Shown piece by piece: positions 51,861-61,750 of a stretch of 64,000 nucleotides of DNA. Below the pieces are notes generated by a model. That model was given only the letters and a program-made list of their open reading frames with translations, was not told the origin of the DNA and did not search any database. The translations under genes were made by a program, and so were the position numbers. Numbering within the stretch: position 1 is the stretch's first letter; each line of letters opens with the position of its first letter. Origin of the DNA: DTU013 sp964490975 (GTDB taxonomy: Bacteria > Bacillota > Clostridia > Acetivibrionales > DTU013); contig CAZBEQ010000010.1 of NCBI GenBank assembly GCA_964490975.1, positions 20,150 to 84,149 of the forward strand, written 5' to 3'.

Positions 51861-51899
51861 TTAACCATAAGTTAACAATGGATTAATCTGCTCTTAAAT
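51861..51899 (+). promoter_or_regulatory. Four PhoP-box repeats upstream of pstS
   Basis: TTAACC, TTAACA, TTAATC and TTAAAT occur at 51861, 51872, 51883 and 51894, exactly 11 bp apart. This is the PhoP-binding arrangement of Firmicutes (TTAACA-N5 repeats). The response regulator is encoded downstream. Confidence 0.85.
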
Positions 51900-52019
51900 T
51901 TTAGATTATACGATGTATATGTAAACTTTTGAAATGATGTGCCGGATATCAAATCAAATACTCCATTAACGAATAACAACACTCATGTAAGAAAAAATAT
52001 GCTTAGGAGGCAAAAAAAA

Positions 52020-52901
52020 ATGAAGAATAGTATAATCAATAAAAAAGCATTGTCTGTAATAACCATCGCTATGTCCGCAACACTTTTTTTCACAGCCTGC
52101 GGTACGGAGCAAAGCGCACCATCTGAAAACGGCGCTGCCAATACAGGTGCCGTGTCCGGAACAGTTTCAATGTCCGGTTCCACCTCAGTTCAACCTTTAG
52201 CACAGGACCTCGCTGATGTATTTTTTGATACTAATCCCGATATAACAATAGAAATCCAGGGTGGAGGCTCAAGTCAGGGCATCAAGGATGCAACCAGCGG
52301 CATATCGGATATTGGCAACTCATCACGCGATCTGAAAGAGGAAGAAAAAGAAGGAATTACAGAGCATGTTATCGCCTATGATGCTATTGCAGTCGCAACG
52401 CATCCGTCAAATAAAATCGAAGGGCTTACCGGTGATCAGATTAAGAAAATCTTTAGTGGCGAGATAACTAACTGGAAGGATGTCGGCGGTGCAGACCAGG
52501 AAATACTCGTGATTACCCGTGAGGCAGGTTCAGGAACCAGATCTGCATTTCAGGAGCTCCTGGGCCTTGAAGAAAAGACAGCCGATGGCACACGGTCGCT
52601 TATCAGGCAGGATGCACTAGTCACCGATGGAAACGGACCTGTAAAAGCAAACATCTCATCAAAGGAAAATGCCATTGGATACATCTCCCTGGGTTTTGCA
52701 GATGATACGATCAAAAAGCTCAAAGTAGATGACGTCGAGTGCACATCTGAAAATGTAAAAAACAAGTCATATGTAATATCAAGGCCCTTCCTGATGCTGA
52801 CAAAGGGAGAGCTAAAGCCCGAGGTGAAAGCTTTCATGGATTTCGTAATGAGTGACAAAGGCCAGGAGATAGTTAGTAAATCTTATATCCCTGTGAAATA
52901 G
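52020..52901 (+). CDS. pstS: Phosphate-binding lipoprotein PstS
   Basis: A 293-residue periplasmic-type phosphate-binding protein anchored as a lipoprotein (SATLFFTACG, lipobox Cys near residue 27). Binding motifs: SGSTSVQPLAQDL, GGGSSQGIKD, ISDIGNSSRDL and VITREAGSGTRSAF. Start at ATG 52020 right after AGGAGG; the frame extends upstream but without a site. First gene of the pst operon, directly behind four PhoP boxes. Confidence 0.95.
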   Translation: MKNSIINKKALSVITIAMSATLFFTACGTEQSAPSENGAANTGAVSGTVSMSGSTSVQPLAQDLADVFFDTNPDITIEIQGGGSSQGIKDATSGISDIGNSSRDLKEEEKEGITEHVIAYDAIAVATHPSNKIEGLTGDQIKKIFSGEITNWKDVGGADQEILVITREAGSGTRSAFQELLGLEEKTADGTRSLIRQDALVTDGNGPVKANISSKENAIGYISLGFADDTIKKLKVDDVECTSENVKNKSYVISRPFLMLTKGELKPEVKAFMDFVMSDKGQEIVSKSYIPVK

Positions 52902-52975
52902 TCTAACGATGGTAATAATACAGTGGATCGCAGCAATAACAGGAGTTTGATCAAAAAATAAGGAGGCCATTTAGT

Positions 52976-53851
52976 GTGAAAGCTATAACAACAAAAAAAT
53001 TATGGGAGAGACTTATTGAAACAATATTCCTGTTATTTGCTGCTTTATCGATACTGTCAGTGGCAGTAATAACCATATATGTTTTTGCAAAAGGAACGCC
53101 TGCCATATTTAAGGTAGGCGTACTTGAATTTCTTACAACAATCTCCTGGCAACCTGAAGCCGGAGAGTTTGGGATCCTGTCGATGATTGTCGCAAGCATT
53201 CTGGGAACAATGGGTGCGATAATAGTAGGTGTTGTCATCGGCATTCTAACAGCTATCTTCCTGGCAGAACTTGCTCCAAAAAGGCTAGCTGCAATCATAA
53301 GGCCTGCTATTGAACTACTGGCAGGTATTCCATCGGTCGTATACGGTTTCTTCGGTTTGATGGTAATCGTTCCTCTCATATCCAAATACCTTGGTGGAGC
53401 CGGAAACAGTCTTTTGGCTGTTATCATCATATTAACCGTAATGATCCTTCCAACAGTGATAAGCATGTCCGAAACATCAATCAGAGCTCTTCCTTCTACA
53501 TTAAAGGAGGGTTCTCTTGCGCTTGGTGCAAGCCATATCCAGACTATTTTCAAGGTACTGCTCCCCGCAGCAAGATCGGGCATAATGGCTTCGATAGTTC
53601 TTGGCACCGGACGCGCCATTGGTGAGACTATGGCGGTTATCCTGGTATCGGGCAACACTGCCCTTATCCCCCACGCTCTTACAGATAAGGTTCGTACGCT
53701 GACAGCCAATATCGCGCTGGAAATGGGTTATGCAAGCGGTCTTCATCAGGAGACCCTGTTTGCGACAGGTGTCATATTATTTATTTTCATAATGCTTTTG
53801 AATATACTGCTAAATACTATTGTGCATAGAAAGGCAGGTAAAAACATATGA
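52976..53851 (+). CDS. pstC: Phosphate ABC permease PstC
   Basis: A 291-residue permease with six membrane segments and the EAA-type loop (EGSLALGASHIQTIFKVLLPAA). It pairs with PstA in the phosphate importer. Start is GTG 52976 behind AAGGAGG. Its last codons overlap the start of pstA by four bases (ATGA). Confidence 0.93.
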   Translation: MKAITTKKLWERLIETIFLLFAALSILSVAVITIYVFAKGTPAIFKVGVLEFLTTISWQPEAGEFGILSMIVASILGTMGAIIVGVVIGILTAIFLAELAPKRLAAIIRPAIELLAGIPSVVYGFFGLMVIVPLISKYLGGAGNSLLAVIIILTVMILPTVISMSETSIRALPSTLKEGSLALGASHIQTIFKVLLPAARSGIMASIVLGTGRAIGETMAVILVSGNTALIPHALTDKVRTLTANIALEMGYASGLHQETLFATGVILFIFIMLLNILLNTIVHRKAGKNI

Positions 53852-54699
53852 AACCCCGGTTCACAAAACGCCGTATCATTGATGGAATTCTAGCCGCAGC
53901 AGCATGGCTTAGCGCATTTATCACTGTAGCTATACTGATATGGATACTGGTTTATGTCGTTTCTAAAGGGATATCACATATTGATTGGACATTCCTTACT
54001 ACTATATACAGACCAGTCAAGGATATGCACGGCATCCTCCCGATGATAATAAGTACACTCGAGATCATCATAATTACATTGCTTATTGCTGTTCCCATTG
54101 GTATTTGCTCAGCAATTTATCTTGTAGAGTATTCCAAGCCAGGCAGACTTGTAAATATGATCCGTTTTGCAACAGAAACACTGGCAGGAATACCTTCAAT
54201 AATATATGGCCTGTTCGGGTTCATATTCTTTGTTATATCACTTAAGTTAAAGTATTCCATACTTTCGGGAGCTCTTACTCTTAGCATAATGGTACTGCCG
54301 ACAGTCATACGGTCTACCGAGGAAGCGCTGAAATCCGTTCCTGATTCATACAGGGAAGGAAGCCTTGCGTTGGGTGCGAGCAAGCTTAAAACAATTTTCA
54401 GGGTAGTATTGCCGACCGCTATCCCCGGAATTCTCACCGCTATCATATTGAGCATCGGTCGCATCGTAGGTGAAACTGCTGCAGTCTATCTGACAGCGGG
54501 TTATGTGCCCAACATCCCCAAAAGCATCCTACATTCAGGAAGAACACTTTCCGTACACCTTTATTCTCTTGCCAAGGAGGGCATATCATTCGAGCAGTCA
54601 TACGCTACCGCAACAATACTTGTAATAATTGTAGCGTTGATAAATTTCATCGCCTCAAGAAGCGCCAGAAGACTATCAAAGGTAACAACCGGGGAATAA
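53848..54699 (+). CDS. pstA: Phosphate ABC permease PstA
   Basis: A 283-residue six-span permease with the EAA loop EGSLALGASKLKTIFRVVLPTA. It forms the membrane channel with PstC. Translation is coupled to pstC by the four-base overlap. Confidence 0.93.
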   Translation: MKPRFTKRRIIDGILAAAAWLSAFITVAILIWILVYVVSKGISHIDWTFLTTIYRPVKDMHGILPMIISTLEIIIITLLIAVPIGICSAIYLVEYSKPGRLVNMIRFATETLAGIPSIIYGLFGFIFFVISLKLKYSILSGALTLSIMVLPTVIRSTEEALKSVPDSYREGSLALGASKLKTIFRVVLPTAIPGILTAIILSIGRIVGETAAVYLTAGYVPNIPKSILHSGRTLSVHLYSLAKEGISFEQSYATATILVIIVALINFIASRSARRLSKVTTGE

Positions 54700-54763
54700 G
54701 GATAGAAAAAGCATCAATTAGCGGGCGGAGCAAAATAGCATGCCTGACAAGGAGGTCATAGTG

Positions 54764-55519
54764 ATGAGCAAGCAAAAAATAAGTACAAAAAATTTGGATC
54801 TGTTTTATGGTGATGTACAAGCTTTGAAGAGTATTATTATAGACATAGGCGAAAAGCAGGTCACCGCATTGATAGGTCCTTCCGGCTGCGGAAAGTCGAC
54901 CTTTCTGAAAACGCTGAACCGTATGAATGACTTGATAGCCAGCGTTAAAATAACTGGTGAAGTATTTCTTGACGGTTTGAATATATATGGCCCATATGAT
55001 ATAGTTGAACTGCGCAAACGTGTCGGTATGGTATTCCAGAAACCCAACCCCTTCCCTATGTCGATATATGATAACATTGCGTACGGGCCAAGGATCCACG
55101 GTTTACGATCAAAAGGCAAGCTGGATGAGATCGTCGAAAAAAGCCTGCGCAACGCGGCATTGTGGGATGAAGTCAAGGACCGTCTGAAGAAAAGCGCAAT
55201 GGGCTTATCAGGCGGGCAGCAACAAAGGCTTTGTATAGCCAGGGTGCTCGCAGTAAATCCAGAGGTGGTGCTCATGGATGAACCCACATCAGCGCTAGAC
55301 CCCATATCTACCATGAAAATAGAAGAACTGATAGATGAACTCAAAGCGCAGTATACTATTATAATCGTAACTCATAACATGCAGCAGGCAGGCAGGATTT
55401 CCGACAAGACAGCATTTTTCCTCCACGGAGAGATAGTAGAATTCGATGAGACGGAAAAAATATTCAGTGTTCCAACGGATAAACGCACAGAGGATTATAT
55501 AACAGGCAGATTTGGATAG
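54764..55519 (+). CDS. pstB: Phosphate ABC ATPase PstB
   Basis: A 251-residue ATPase. Walker A GPSGCGKST, signature LSGGQQQRLCIARVLA, Walker B VVLMDEPTSALDPIS and switch His in IIIVTHNM are all present. Start at ATG 54764 behind AAGGAGG; an earlier in-frame ATG precedes the site and is rejected. Confidence 0.95.
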   Translation: MSKQKISTKNLDLFYGDVQALKSIIIDIGEKQVTALIGPSGCGKSTFLKTLNRMNDLIASVKITGEVFLDGLNIYGPYDIVELRKRVGMVFQKPNPFPMSIYDNIAYGPRIHGLRSKGKLDEIVEKSLRNAALWDEVKDRLKKSAMGLSGGQQQRLCIARVLAVNPEVVLMDEPTSALDPISTMKIEELIDELKAQYTIIIVTHNMQQAGRISDKTAFFLHGEIVEFDETEKIFSVPTDKRTEDYITGRFG

Positions 55520-55542
55520 AAAATTGAGCAGGAGGGATTCAT

Positions 55543-56241
55543 ATGGTTTCAAGACATTCATTTGACCAGGGGCTGGAAGACCTTCACCTTGAGCTGATAA
55601 AGATGGGGAGCCTCGTGGAGGAATCCATCGACAATACAATAATGGCTCTGAAGAAGCAGGACGTCGAGCTTGCAAGAAAAATATTCAGTAACGATGATGT
55701 AATAGATGATTACGAGAAGCTCATCGAAAGAAAATGTATGAACCTGATTGCCAGGCAGCAGCCTTTGGCGAAGGATCTGAGAACTATCAGCACTGCGCTG
55801 AAGATCATTACCGACATGGAACGCATTGCAGATGCATCGGCTGATATTGCTGAAATAACGATCCGCATGTCGGGCAAAAAGTATATACGCCCACTGGTAG
55901 ACATACCGATGATGGCCGAGATGGCCAAGAATATGGTAAATAAGGCTATAGACGCTTATGTAAGGCAAGATGTGCAGCTTGCAGAGAATGTTTGCGCCAG
56001 CGATGACGAAGTTGACAATCTATTCAACAAAATCATACTGGAGCTGATCAACCTCATGCGAAACGACTCCGAAACCATAGAACAAGGTATAGACTTTATG
56101 TTCATAGCCAAATATCTTGAGCGTATGGCAGATCATGCAACAAATATTGGTGAATGGGTTGTCTTCAATGTTACCGGCGAGCATGACCGTCTTGCCAGGT
56201 TATACCACAAGGAAAGCAGCCACGTTCCCGGTGAAATATAA
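55543..56241 (+). CDS. phoU: PhoU phosphate-signalling protein
   Basis: A 232-residue PhoU with two tandem three-helix repeats (FDQGLEDLHLELIKMGSLVE; MAEMAKNMVNKAIDAYVRQD) and metal-binding acidic motifs. It connects the Pst transporter to the PhoR kinase to shut off the Pho response when phosphate is high. AGGAGG precedes the ATG. Confidence 0.93.
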   Translation: MVSRHSFDQGLEDLHLELIKMGSLVEESIDNTIMALKKQDVELARKIFSNDDVIDDYEKLIERKCMNLIARQQPLAKDLRTISTALKIITDMERIADASADIAEITIRMSGKKYIRPLVDIPMMAEMAKNMVNKAIDAYVRQDVQLAENVCASDDEVDNLFNKIILELINLMRNDSETIEQGIDFMFIAKYLERMADHATNIGEWVVFNVTGEHDRLARLYHKESSHVPGEI

Positions 56242-56292
56242 CCGGGTAAAAATCCTGGTGGCGGGCAGGTCAGTCTTAGATGGGGGTGTAGA

Positions 56293-56997
56293 ATGTCTAG
56301 TGAGTTGATTTATGCGGTTGAAGATGAAACACATATACAGCAGTTAATAAAGTTCAACCTGGAGGCAGCCGGCTACAGGGTCATGATGTTCGACAACGGA
56401 GAAAGCCTTCTGGCGGAAGCTGCGAAGGCTCAGCCCGACTTGTTCCTGCTGGACTTAATGCTGCCTGGCATAGATGGCCTGGAGGTATGCAGAAGGCTCC
56501 GTGCCGGGCAAACCACAAAAAGCATACCAATAATAATGCTTACCGCGAAAAGCGAGGAATTCGACAAGGTGCTTGGGCTTGAACTGGGTGCAGATGACTA
56601 TATCACCAAGCCTTTCAGCGTGCGTGAACTTACCGCCAGAATAAGGGCACTGTTCAGGAGAGTATCGGTCCCTATTCCTGTACAGTCTGATAAGGATTCA
56701 ATCAGGTATGGAGATATAGAGGTTTTTGCTGACAGACATGAGGTTTGTAAAAAAGGAAAATTAATAGAAATGCCTCTAAAGGAGTTTGAGCTTTTAAAGA
56801 TGCTCATGCTCAACAGAGGCAAGGTTCTGTCCCGTGAGGCCCTGCTTGAAAAAATATGGGGTTTTGACTATTATGGAGAGACAAGAACAGTAGATGTCCA
56901 CATAAGGTATATCAGACAAAAAATCGAGGACGATGATAATGACCCCAGATATATCGAAACCGTCAGAGGCATCGGTTACAGATTCAACGATAAATAA
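56293..56997 (+). CDS. phoP: Phosphate response regulator (PhoB/PhoP)
   Basis: A 234-residue OmpR-type regulator. The receiver has the acidic pocket VEDE, phospho-acceptor Asp in FLLDLMLPG near residue 54, Thr/Ala in IIMLTAKSE and Lys in ITKPFSVREL. The winged-helix domain ends YIETVRGIGYRF. It is the likely binder of the TTAACA boxes before pstS, so the operon would control itself. Confidence 0.93.
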   Translation: MSSELIYAVEDETHIQQLIKFNLEAAGYRVMMFDNGESLLAEAAKAQPDLFLLDLMLPGIDGLEVCRRLRAGQTTKSIPIIMLTAKSEEFDKVLGLELGADDYITKPFSVRELTARIRALFRRVSVPIPVQSDKDSIRYGDIEVFADRHEVCKKGKLIEMPLKEFELLKMLMLNRGKVLSREALLEKIWGFDYYGETRTVDVHIRYIRQKIEDDDNDPRYIETVRGIGYRFNDK

Positions 56998-57023
56998 ATG
57001 TCTATTTGGCAGAGGACCTAAAA

Positions 57024-58814
57024 ATGAGAAAAAAGATAATTGCCTATTTCCTTATCCTTACAATGACAGGCATAGTGACCTCGGGTATTCTCGTAATGCA
57101 GCAGTCCCGTAACCTTTATAAGGAAAATGTAAGGAATCAGATACTTACCGTTGCATCACTGCTGGATTATGAACTGTCGCTTTTAGTCAAAAACGGCGCT
57201 ACCGCTGATTATGACACCATTTCAAAGAATTATGCTAAAGTACTGTACACCCATAACCCACATGCTCAAGCTGACGATTCGTTTGCTGAACTAATGCCAA
57301 GGATCACTCTTATTGATCGAAAAGGTAATGTAGTCGGTGAATCCCAGACCGATTTCAACCATATGGAAAATCATCTGGACAGGAAAGAAGTACAGCAAGC
57401 ATTACAAAATAAAATAGGAGAGGATATACGTTTCAGTTCAACACTGCGCATGGATTTCCTCTATATTGCCATCCCTTCCTCCCAATCAGATATAATCATC
57501 AGGGTATCTGTCCCGCTTGAGCGGCTACGAAGGATAGATTCACAGATCCTTGTTTTCAGCCTTCTGGGTATGGCGGCAGGACTTCTGATTTCAGCCCTGC
57601 TGGCCTGGAGATTCTCATCGGGTATCATAAAACCTGTAAAAAGCCTTACATCAGCAGAGAGAGAAATATCTGATGGAAATTATACAAAAAGAGTTGACAT
57701 TCATTCAAATGACGAATTGGGACAGCTTGCCGCCACATTTAATGATATGGCGGAAAAACTGGATAAAACAATTGCTGACCTCAAAGATAAAAACCTGAAG
57801 TTCGATGTTATTTTAAACAGCATGACCAACTCCTTTGTAGCCGTTGATGCAAATTTAAGGATCACTCATATCAATTCGATTGCATTGAAATTTTTCAATA
57901 TCGCCAAAAATGTTATTGGTTGTAATCTTATAGAAGTTATACGCAACAACCAGATATCCAAGATAGCAAAAAATACAATAGCCGCTAATACATCTTCAGT
58001 AACGGAAATCGTATCAGGTACACCCGAAGCCGGTATTTACCGGATATACGCAAGTCCGATCACCTCGGGCGGAGTTGGAGAAGAAAACTCCGGCTGCATC
58101 ATATCAATACATGATATAACCGCAGTGAAAAAGCTTGAGAGAATCCGTACAGAGTTCGTATCCAACGTGACCCATGAATTGAAAACACCTTTGACCTCCA
58201 TAAAGGGCTTTGTTGAAACACTGCGAAGCGGAGCCGTCAATGATCCGGAGACTGCTGAAGGCTTTCTGGAGATCATCGACATTGAGGCTGAAAGACTTAC
58301 AATGCTAATAAATGATATACTTCAGCTTTCCGAGATCGAGAATAACATCAGTGATAAGAATGTTACATTATGTGATATGGCAGGGATCATACAGGAAGTC
58401 ATCTCTATTCTTAGGGTATCAGCAGATAAAAAAGGCATTTCGATCATATCAGAGGCTTCTTCAGGTATCATGCTCCGAGTGAACAGGGACAGGATAAAAC
58501 AAATGCTGATAAATCTTGTCGACAATGCAATAAAATATAACGTACCCAACGGCTCGGTCTGTATAAAAGCGTCAAAGAATGACGGGATACTTACTCTGTC
58601 CGTTGAGGATAGTGGCATAGGTATAGATCCTATACATCACTCGAGGATCTTTGAACGTTTCTACCGTGTGGACAAAGGCCGCTCACGCAGCATGGGAGGT
58701 ACGGGTCTCGGGCTTTCCATAGTCAAGCATATAGTAAACCTTTATAACGGTGACATCAGTGTTGACAGTGAGCCTGGCAAAGGCACACGCTTTATCGTCC
58801 AGCTCCCTGTATAA
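57024..58814 (+). CDS. phoR: Phosphate sensor histidine kinase PhoR
   Basis: A 596-residue membrane kinase: TM1 about 5-22, extracytoplasmic sensor, TM2 about 170-190, HAMP (GIIKPVKSLTSAEREISDGN), PAS at about 255-360, HisKA with FVSNVTHELKTPLTSIKGF (His about 385) and HATPase with NLVDNAIKYN, DSGIGI and GGTGLGLSIV. Start at ATG 57024 with GAGG upstream; a TTG six codons earlier is less likely. It pairs with the adjacent response regulator. Confidence 0.94.
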   Translation: MRKKIIAYFLILTMTGIVTSGILVMQQSRNLYKENVRNQILTVASLLDYELSLLVKNGATADYDTISKNYAKVLYTHNPHAQADDSFAELMPRITLIDRKGNVVGESQTDFNHMENHLDRKEVQQALQNKIGEDIRFSSTLRMDFLYIAIPSSQSDIIIRVSVPLERLRRIDSQILVFSLLGMAAGLLISALLAWRFSSGIIKPVKSLTSAEREISDGNYTKRVDIHSNDELGQLAATFNDMAEKLDKTIADLKDKNLKFDVILNSMTNSFVAVDANLRITHINSIALKFFNIAKNVIGCNLIEVIRNNQISKIAKNTIAANTSSVTEIVSGTPEAGIYRIYASPITSGGVGEENSGCIISIHDITAVKKLERIRTEFVSNVTHELKTPLTSIKGFVETLRSGAVNDPETAEGFLEIIDIEAERLTMLINDILQLSEIENNISDKNVTLCDMAGIIQEVISILRVSADKKGISIISEASSGIMLRVNRDRIKQMLINLVDNAIKYNVPNGSVCIKASKNDGILTLSVEDSGIGIDPIHHSRIFERFYRVDKGRSRSMGGTGLGLSIVKHIVNLYNGDISVDSEPGKGTRFIVQLPV

Positions 58815-58867
58815 TTGTATACTAACCAATGGGGCATTTATAAAAGAAGCTGCCTCAAAATCATTTC

Positions 58868-59022
58868 GGTGAGTAAAAAATCCAGTAATGTGTGGCGAGA
58901 TATTCGATTTTGTTAATATGCGGCTCAATAATGCAATGGATATCTTATTTATGTAAAGCAATCATGGCTAAAAGATCACTTTACCGAGTTATATCCACTC
59001 ATTACTTGATAATTTACTCACC
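58868..59022 (+). mobile_element. MITE-like repeat, copy 1
   Basis: A 155-bp element with terminal inverted repeats GGTGAGTAAA...ATC (58868-58882) and its complement (59008-59022). It aligns with the reverse complement of a 156-bp element at 63661 through AATAATGCAA, TTATGTAAA and GCTAAA. It has no coding capacity. The two copies flank the xyl operon in opposite orientation. Confidence 0.65.
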
Positions 59023-59107
59023 CTTCTTCACAAAACCCAGCTTTTTCGTTTTTGGGGCAAAAAAGGACTGCCTCAACGATCATTTTGTGCCCGCCGGGCA
59101 CACTAAC

Positions 59108-59145
59108 AAAAATACCGACAGTCAATAAAGACTGCCGGTATTTTT
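59108..59145. terminator. Terminator between phoR and xylA
   Basis: AAAAATACCG and CGGTATTTTT form an A/T-ended stem, with inner AGTC/GACT pairing, between the convergent phoR and xylA genes. It should work in both directions. Confidence 0.8.
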
Positions 59146-59170
59146 AACGGTGATACCGCCCTAGTACAAA

Positions 59171-60487
59171 TTATTCAACTATATAGCCGTTGAGCATAGC
59201 TTCGAGCATTTCCTGCCTGCCGGAGCCGATAGTGACCTTGTCGAGGCCGAGGCAGTACTGTTCAAGTTCCTTGAAGCCGACCTTCTTCTCAACGATATCC
59301 TTACCAATTCCAGTATTGTAGCTTGCATATCTGTCAGCGACAAATTTGTCGAGCTTACCATCTTCAACTATCTTGGCAGCTGTCCTCAGACCCTTTGCAA
59401 AGGTATCCATACCGGCGATATGTGCATAGAACATATCATCAGGTTCGAAGGAGCCTCTTCTTACCTTGGAATCGAAGTTCAGGCCGCCCTTTGTGAAGCC
59501 GCCCATCTTGAGGACTTCTAGCATAGCCAGTGTAGTGTCATATATGTTTGTCGGGAATTGGTCAGTATCCCAGCCGAGCAGCATATCGCCCTGGTTTGCA
59601 TCGATGCTTCCGAGCATGTTGTTGATACGTGAAACCTGGAGTTCATGCTGGAAGGTATGCTGTGCCAATGTAGCGTGATTTGCTTCTATGTTCATCTTGA
59701 AGTAAGGATCGAGTCCGTATGTCTTCAGGAAGCCGATTACTGTAGCTGTATCGAAATCGTACTGGTGCTTTGTTGGCTCCTTCGGCTTGGGTTCGATCAG
59801 GAATTGGCCGGTAAAGCCGATCTCTTTTGCATAATCAACAGCCATACCAAGGAAGCGTCCCATATTGTCGAGTTCAAGCTTCATGTTGGTGTTGAGCAGT
59901 GTCTCGTAGCCTTCTCTGCCGCCCCAGAATACATAGTTCTGTCCGCCAAGCTCATAAGTGATTTCCATTGCCTTCTTGACCTGAGAACTTGCATATGCAA
60001 ATACATCAGCATAAGGTGAGGTGGATGCACCATGAGCAAATCTTGGATTTCCAAATGCGTTTGTTGTTCCCCAAAGAAGTTTTACGCTACTGTTCTTCAT
60101 CCTGTTCTTGATTGCAGCGACTACAGTGTCAAGTCTCTTGTTAGTTTCCCTCAGTGTGTCAGCTTCAGGAGCTATGTCTCTGTCATGGAAGCAGAAGAAC
60201 GGTACTCCAAGCTTTTCGCAGAATTCGAAGTTAGCCTCGACCTTTGCCAAAGCAAGGTCCATAGGGTCGGAGATATTGCTCCAGGGTCTGAGTGCTGTTC
60301 CTACACCGAACGGGTCTGTTCCTGTTGCCTGGAATGTATGCCAGTAAGCAACTGCAAATCTCAGGTGTTCTTTCATCGTTTTGCCTGCAACTACTTCATC
60401 AGCATTGTAAAACTTGAATGCCAGCGGGTTGTCCGATCCTTTTCCTTCATACTTGATGCTTTTTACGTTAGAAAAATACTCTGCCAT
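59171..60487 (-). CDS. xylA: Xylose isomerase
   Basis: Xylose isomerase, 438 residues, class II length. It converts D-xylose to D-xylulose. Signature stretches: VFWGGREGYETLLNTN, KPKEPTKHQYDFD, NIEANHATLAQHTFQHEL, DANQGDMLLGWDTDQFPTN and MDTFAKGL. Metal-binding Glu and Asp sit within these. It is third in the xylB-ROK-xylA operon, with its own AGGAGG-type site (AATGGAGG) after a 53-bp gap that contains a possible ROK operator. Confidence 0.96.
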   Translation of the reverse strand: MAEYFSNVKSIKYEGKGSDNPLAFKFYNADEVVAGKTMKEHLRFAVAYWHTFQATGTDPFGVGTALRPWSNISDPMDLALAKVEANFEFCEKLGVPFFCFHDRDIAPEADTLRETNKRLDTVVAAIKNRMKNSSVKLLWGTTNAFGNPRFAHGASTSPYADVFAYASSQVKKAMEITYELGGQNYVFWGGREGYETLLNTNMKLELDNMGRFLGMAVDYAKEIGFTGQFLIEPKPKEPTKHQYDFDTATVIGFLKTYGLDPYFKMNIEANHATLAQHTFQHELQVSRINNMLGSIDANQGDMLLGWDTDQFPTNIYDTTLAMLEVLKMGGFTKGGLNFDSKVRRGSFEPDDMFYAHIAGMDTFAKGLRTAAKIVEDGKLDKFVADRYASYNTGIGKDIVEKKVGFKELEQYCLGLDKVTIGSGRQEMLEAMLNGYIVE

Positions 60488-60523
60488 AATAAACCTCCAT
60501 TATATTATATTATTTTATTTTCA

Positions 60524-60537
60524 CTTTACAAACTTAG
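60524..60537 (-). promoter_or_regulatory. Possible ROK operator before xylA
   Basis: ATCTAAGTTTGT (minus strand; CTAAGTTTGTAAAG at 60537-60524) closely matches ATCTAAGTTTAT upstream of xylB (CTAAGTTTATTTAG, 63406-63393). The shared half-site may bind the ROK repressor. Confidence 0.4.
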
Positions 60538-60540
60538 ATA

Positions 60541-61740
60541 TTACTTACCAAACAACATCTTTAGCGGAATTATTGCAGCTCCGAGAGTTGAAGCCCTTTC
60601 CCCTATCTCTGATATGAGCAATTCAACATTTGAAGCAGGACGCTTCAATGCCTTGCCGTCAATAACACTTCTCAGAGTTCCCATAACCAAATCGCCATAT
60701 ACGGTAAAATCCTTTCCCAGTACTATTCTGGAGGGATTGAGCGTATTTACCAGACTCGACAGAGCTATGCCAAGATATCTGGCAGTATCATTAAGCAAAC
60801 TCATTGCTGCTCCGTCACCTGATCTTGCTGCATTTGCTATATCCTCAAGCGATATGGCATCAACATCTTCAAAATCGTTAAGACTCGATACAACACCCTG
60901 TCTGACCATTTTTCTGGCCTTCTCAACGATACGGCCTGTTGAGGCCATCGTCTCAAGGCATCCATAATTGCCGCAGCCGCATTTGGGGCCGTTTTCATCC
61001 ACAACTATATGCCCTACTTCGCCGGCGCTGCCGCCTGTTCCCCTATAAGGCCTGCCCCCTGTAAAAATACCTGCTCCGATACCCGATTTGATATTAACAC
61101 AGACAAAGTTGCTTGCTTTCTGGCAGGCACCTATCCAGTTTTCACAAATTGCAGAGGACATTGCTTCGTTTTCCATGAAAACAGGCAGTCCAAGTCTTTC
61201 CTTCAGCATACCTGCCGGATCTTCATCTTCCCAGCCGAGGTTGGGGGCGAGTACGATCCTGTTCGATATGGAGTCGACCATTCCCGGAACCGAAATACCT
61301 ATGCCGAGCAATCTGTCGTTGCTGATGGAAAACTTGCGCATTATGTCCCTGACACATGATTCCGATGCAGAAACCGCACCTTCGGATGTTTTGACAGTCA
61401 GAGGGACTGACCCCTCGTAAACCTGCCTGCCTGTTATATCTATCAGAACAAACTGTATACTGTCAACATCAACATCCAGACCAACCGAGTAGTAGGAATC
61501 AGGTTTCAGCTCCAGCATTACAGGTTTTCGGCCGCCTTTTGATTCCCCTGTGCCTGTTTCATGTATATATCCCTTCTCAAGGAGTGATGAAACGATCACA
61601 CCTATTGCCGTTGGCGATAAACCGGTCTCTTTTGAAAGATCAGCTCTTGATACCGACTGCTTCACCCTTATCAGGTCAAGGATGCCTGTCTCGTTATATG
61701 CCTTTAAAAACTTGCTGTTGCCAGTCCTGCTCTTAGTCAT
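60541..61740 (-). CDS. ROK-family transcriptional repressor (XylR-type)
   Basis: A 399-residue ROK repressor. The N-terminal winged helix (SRADLSKETGLSPTAIGVIV) binds DNA. The ROK kinase-like body shows the sugar-binding fold (VDVDSIQFVLIDI, ENEAMSSAICENW) and the zinc site CGCGNYGCLE. Its location between xylB and xylA indicates a xylose-responsive repressor. The stretch starts ten bases after xylB ends, so it is co-transcribed. Confidence 0.92.
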   Translation of the reverse strand: MTKSRTGNSKFLKAYNETGILDLIRVKQSVSRADLSKETGLSPTAIGVIVSSLLEKGYIHETGTGESKGGRKPVMLELKPDSYYSVGLDVDVDSIQFVLIDITGRQVYEGSVPLTVKTSEGAVSASESCVRDIMRKFSISNDRLLGIGISVPGMVDSISNRIVLAPNLGWEDEDPAGMLKERLGLPVFMENEAMSSAICENWIGACQKASNFVCVNIKSGIGAGIFTGGRPYRGTGGSAGEVGHIVVDENGPKCGCGNYGCLETMASTGRIVEKARKMVRQGVVSSLNDFEDVDAISLEDIANAARSGDGAAMSLLNDTARYLGIALSSLVNTLNPSRIVLGKDFTVYGDLVMGTLRSVIDGKALKRPASNVELLISEIGERASTLGAAIIPLKMLFGK

Positions 61741-61750
61741 TGCCCGAGCC

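Noticed and set aside
52951..53709. 252-residue minus-strand frame
   Set aside because: Antisense to pstC; its apparent sequence is a mirror of membrane-protein codons.
60032..60967. 311-residue plus-strand frame
   Set aside because: It is antisense to xylA and the ROK gene, has a Cys/Ser-rich composition without any motif, and no ribosome binding site.
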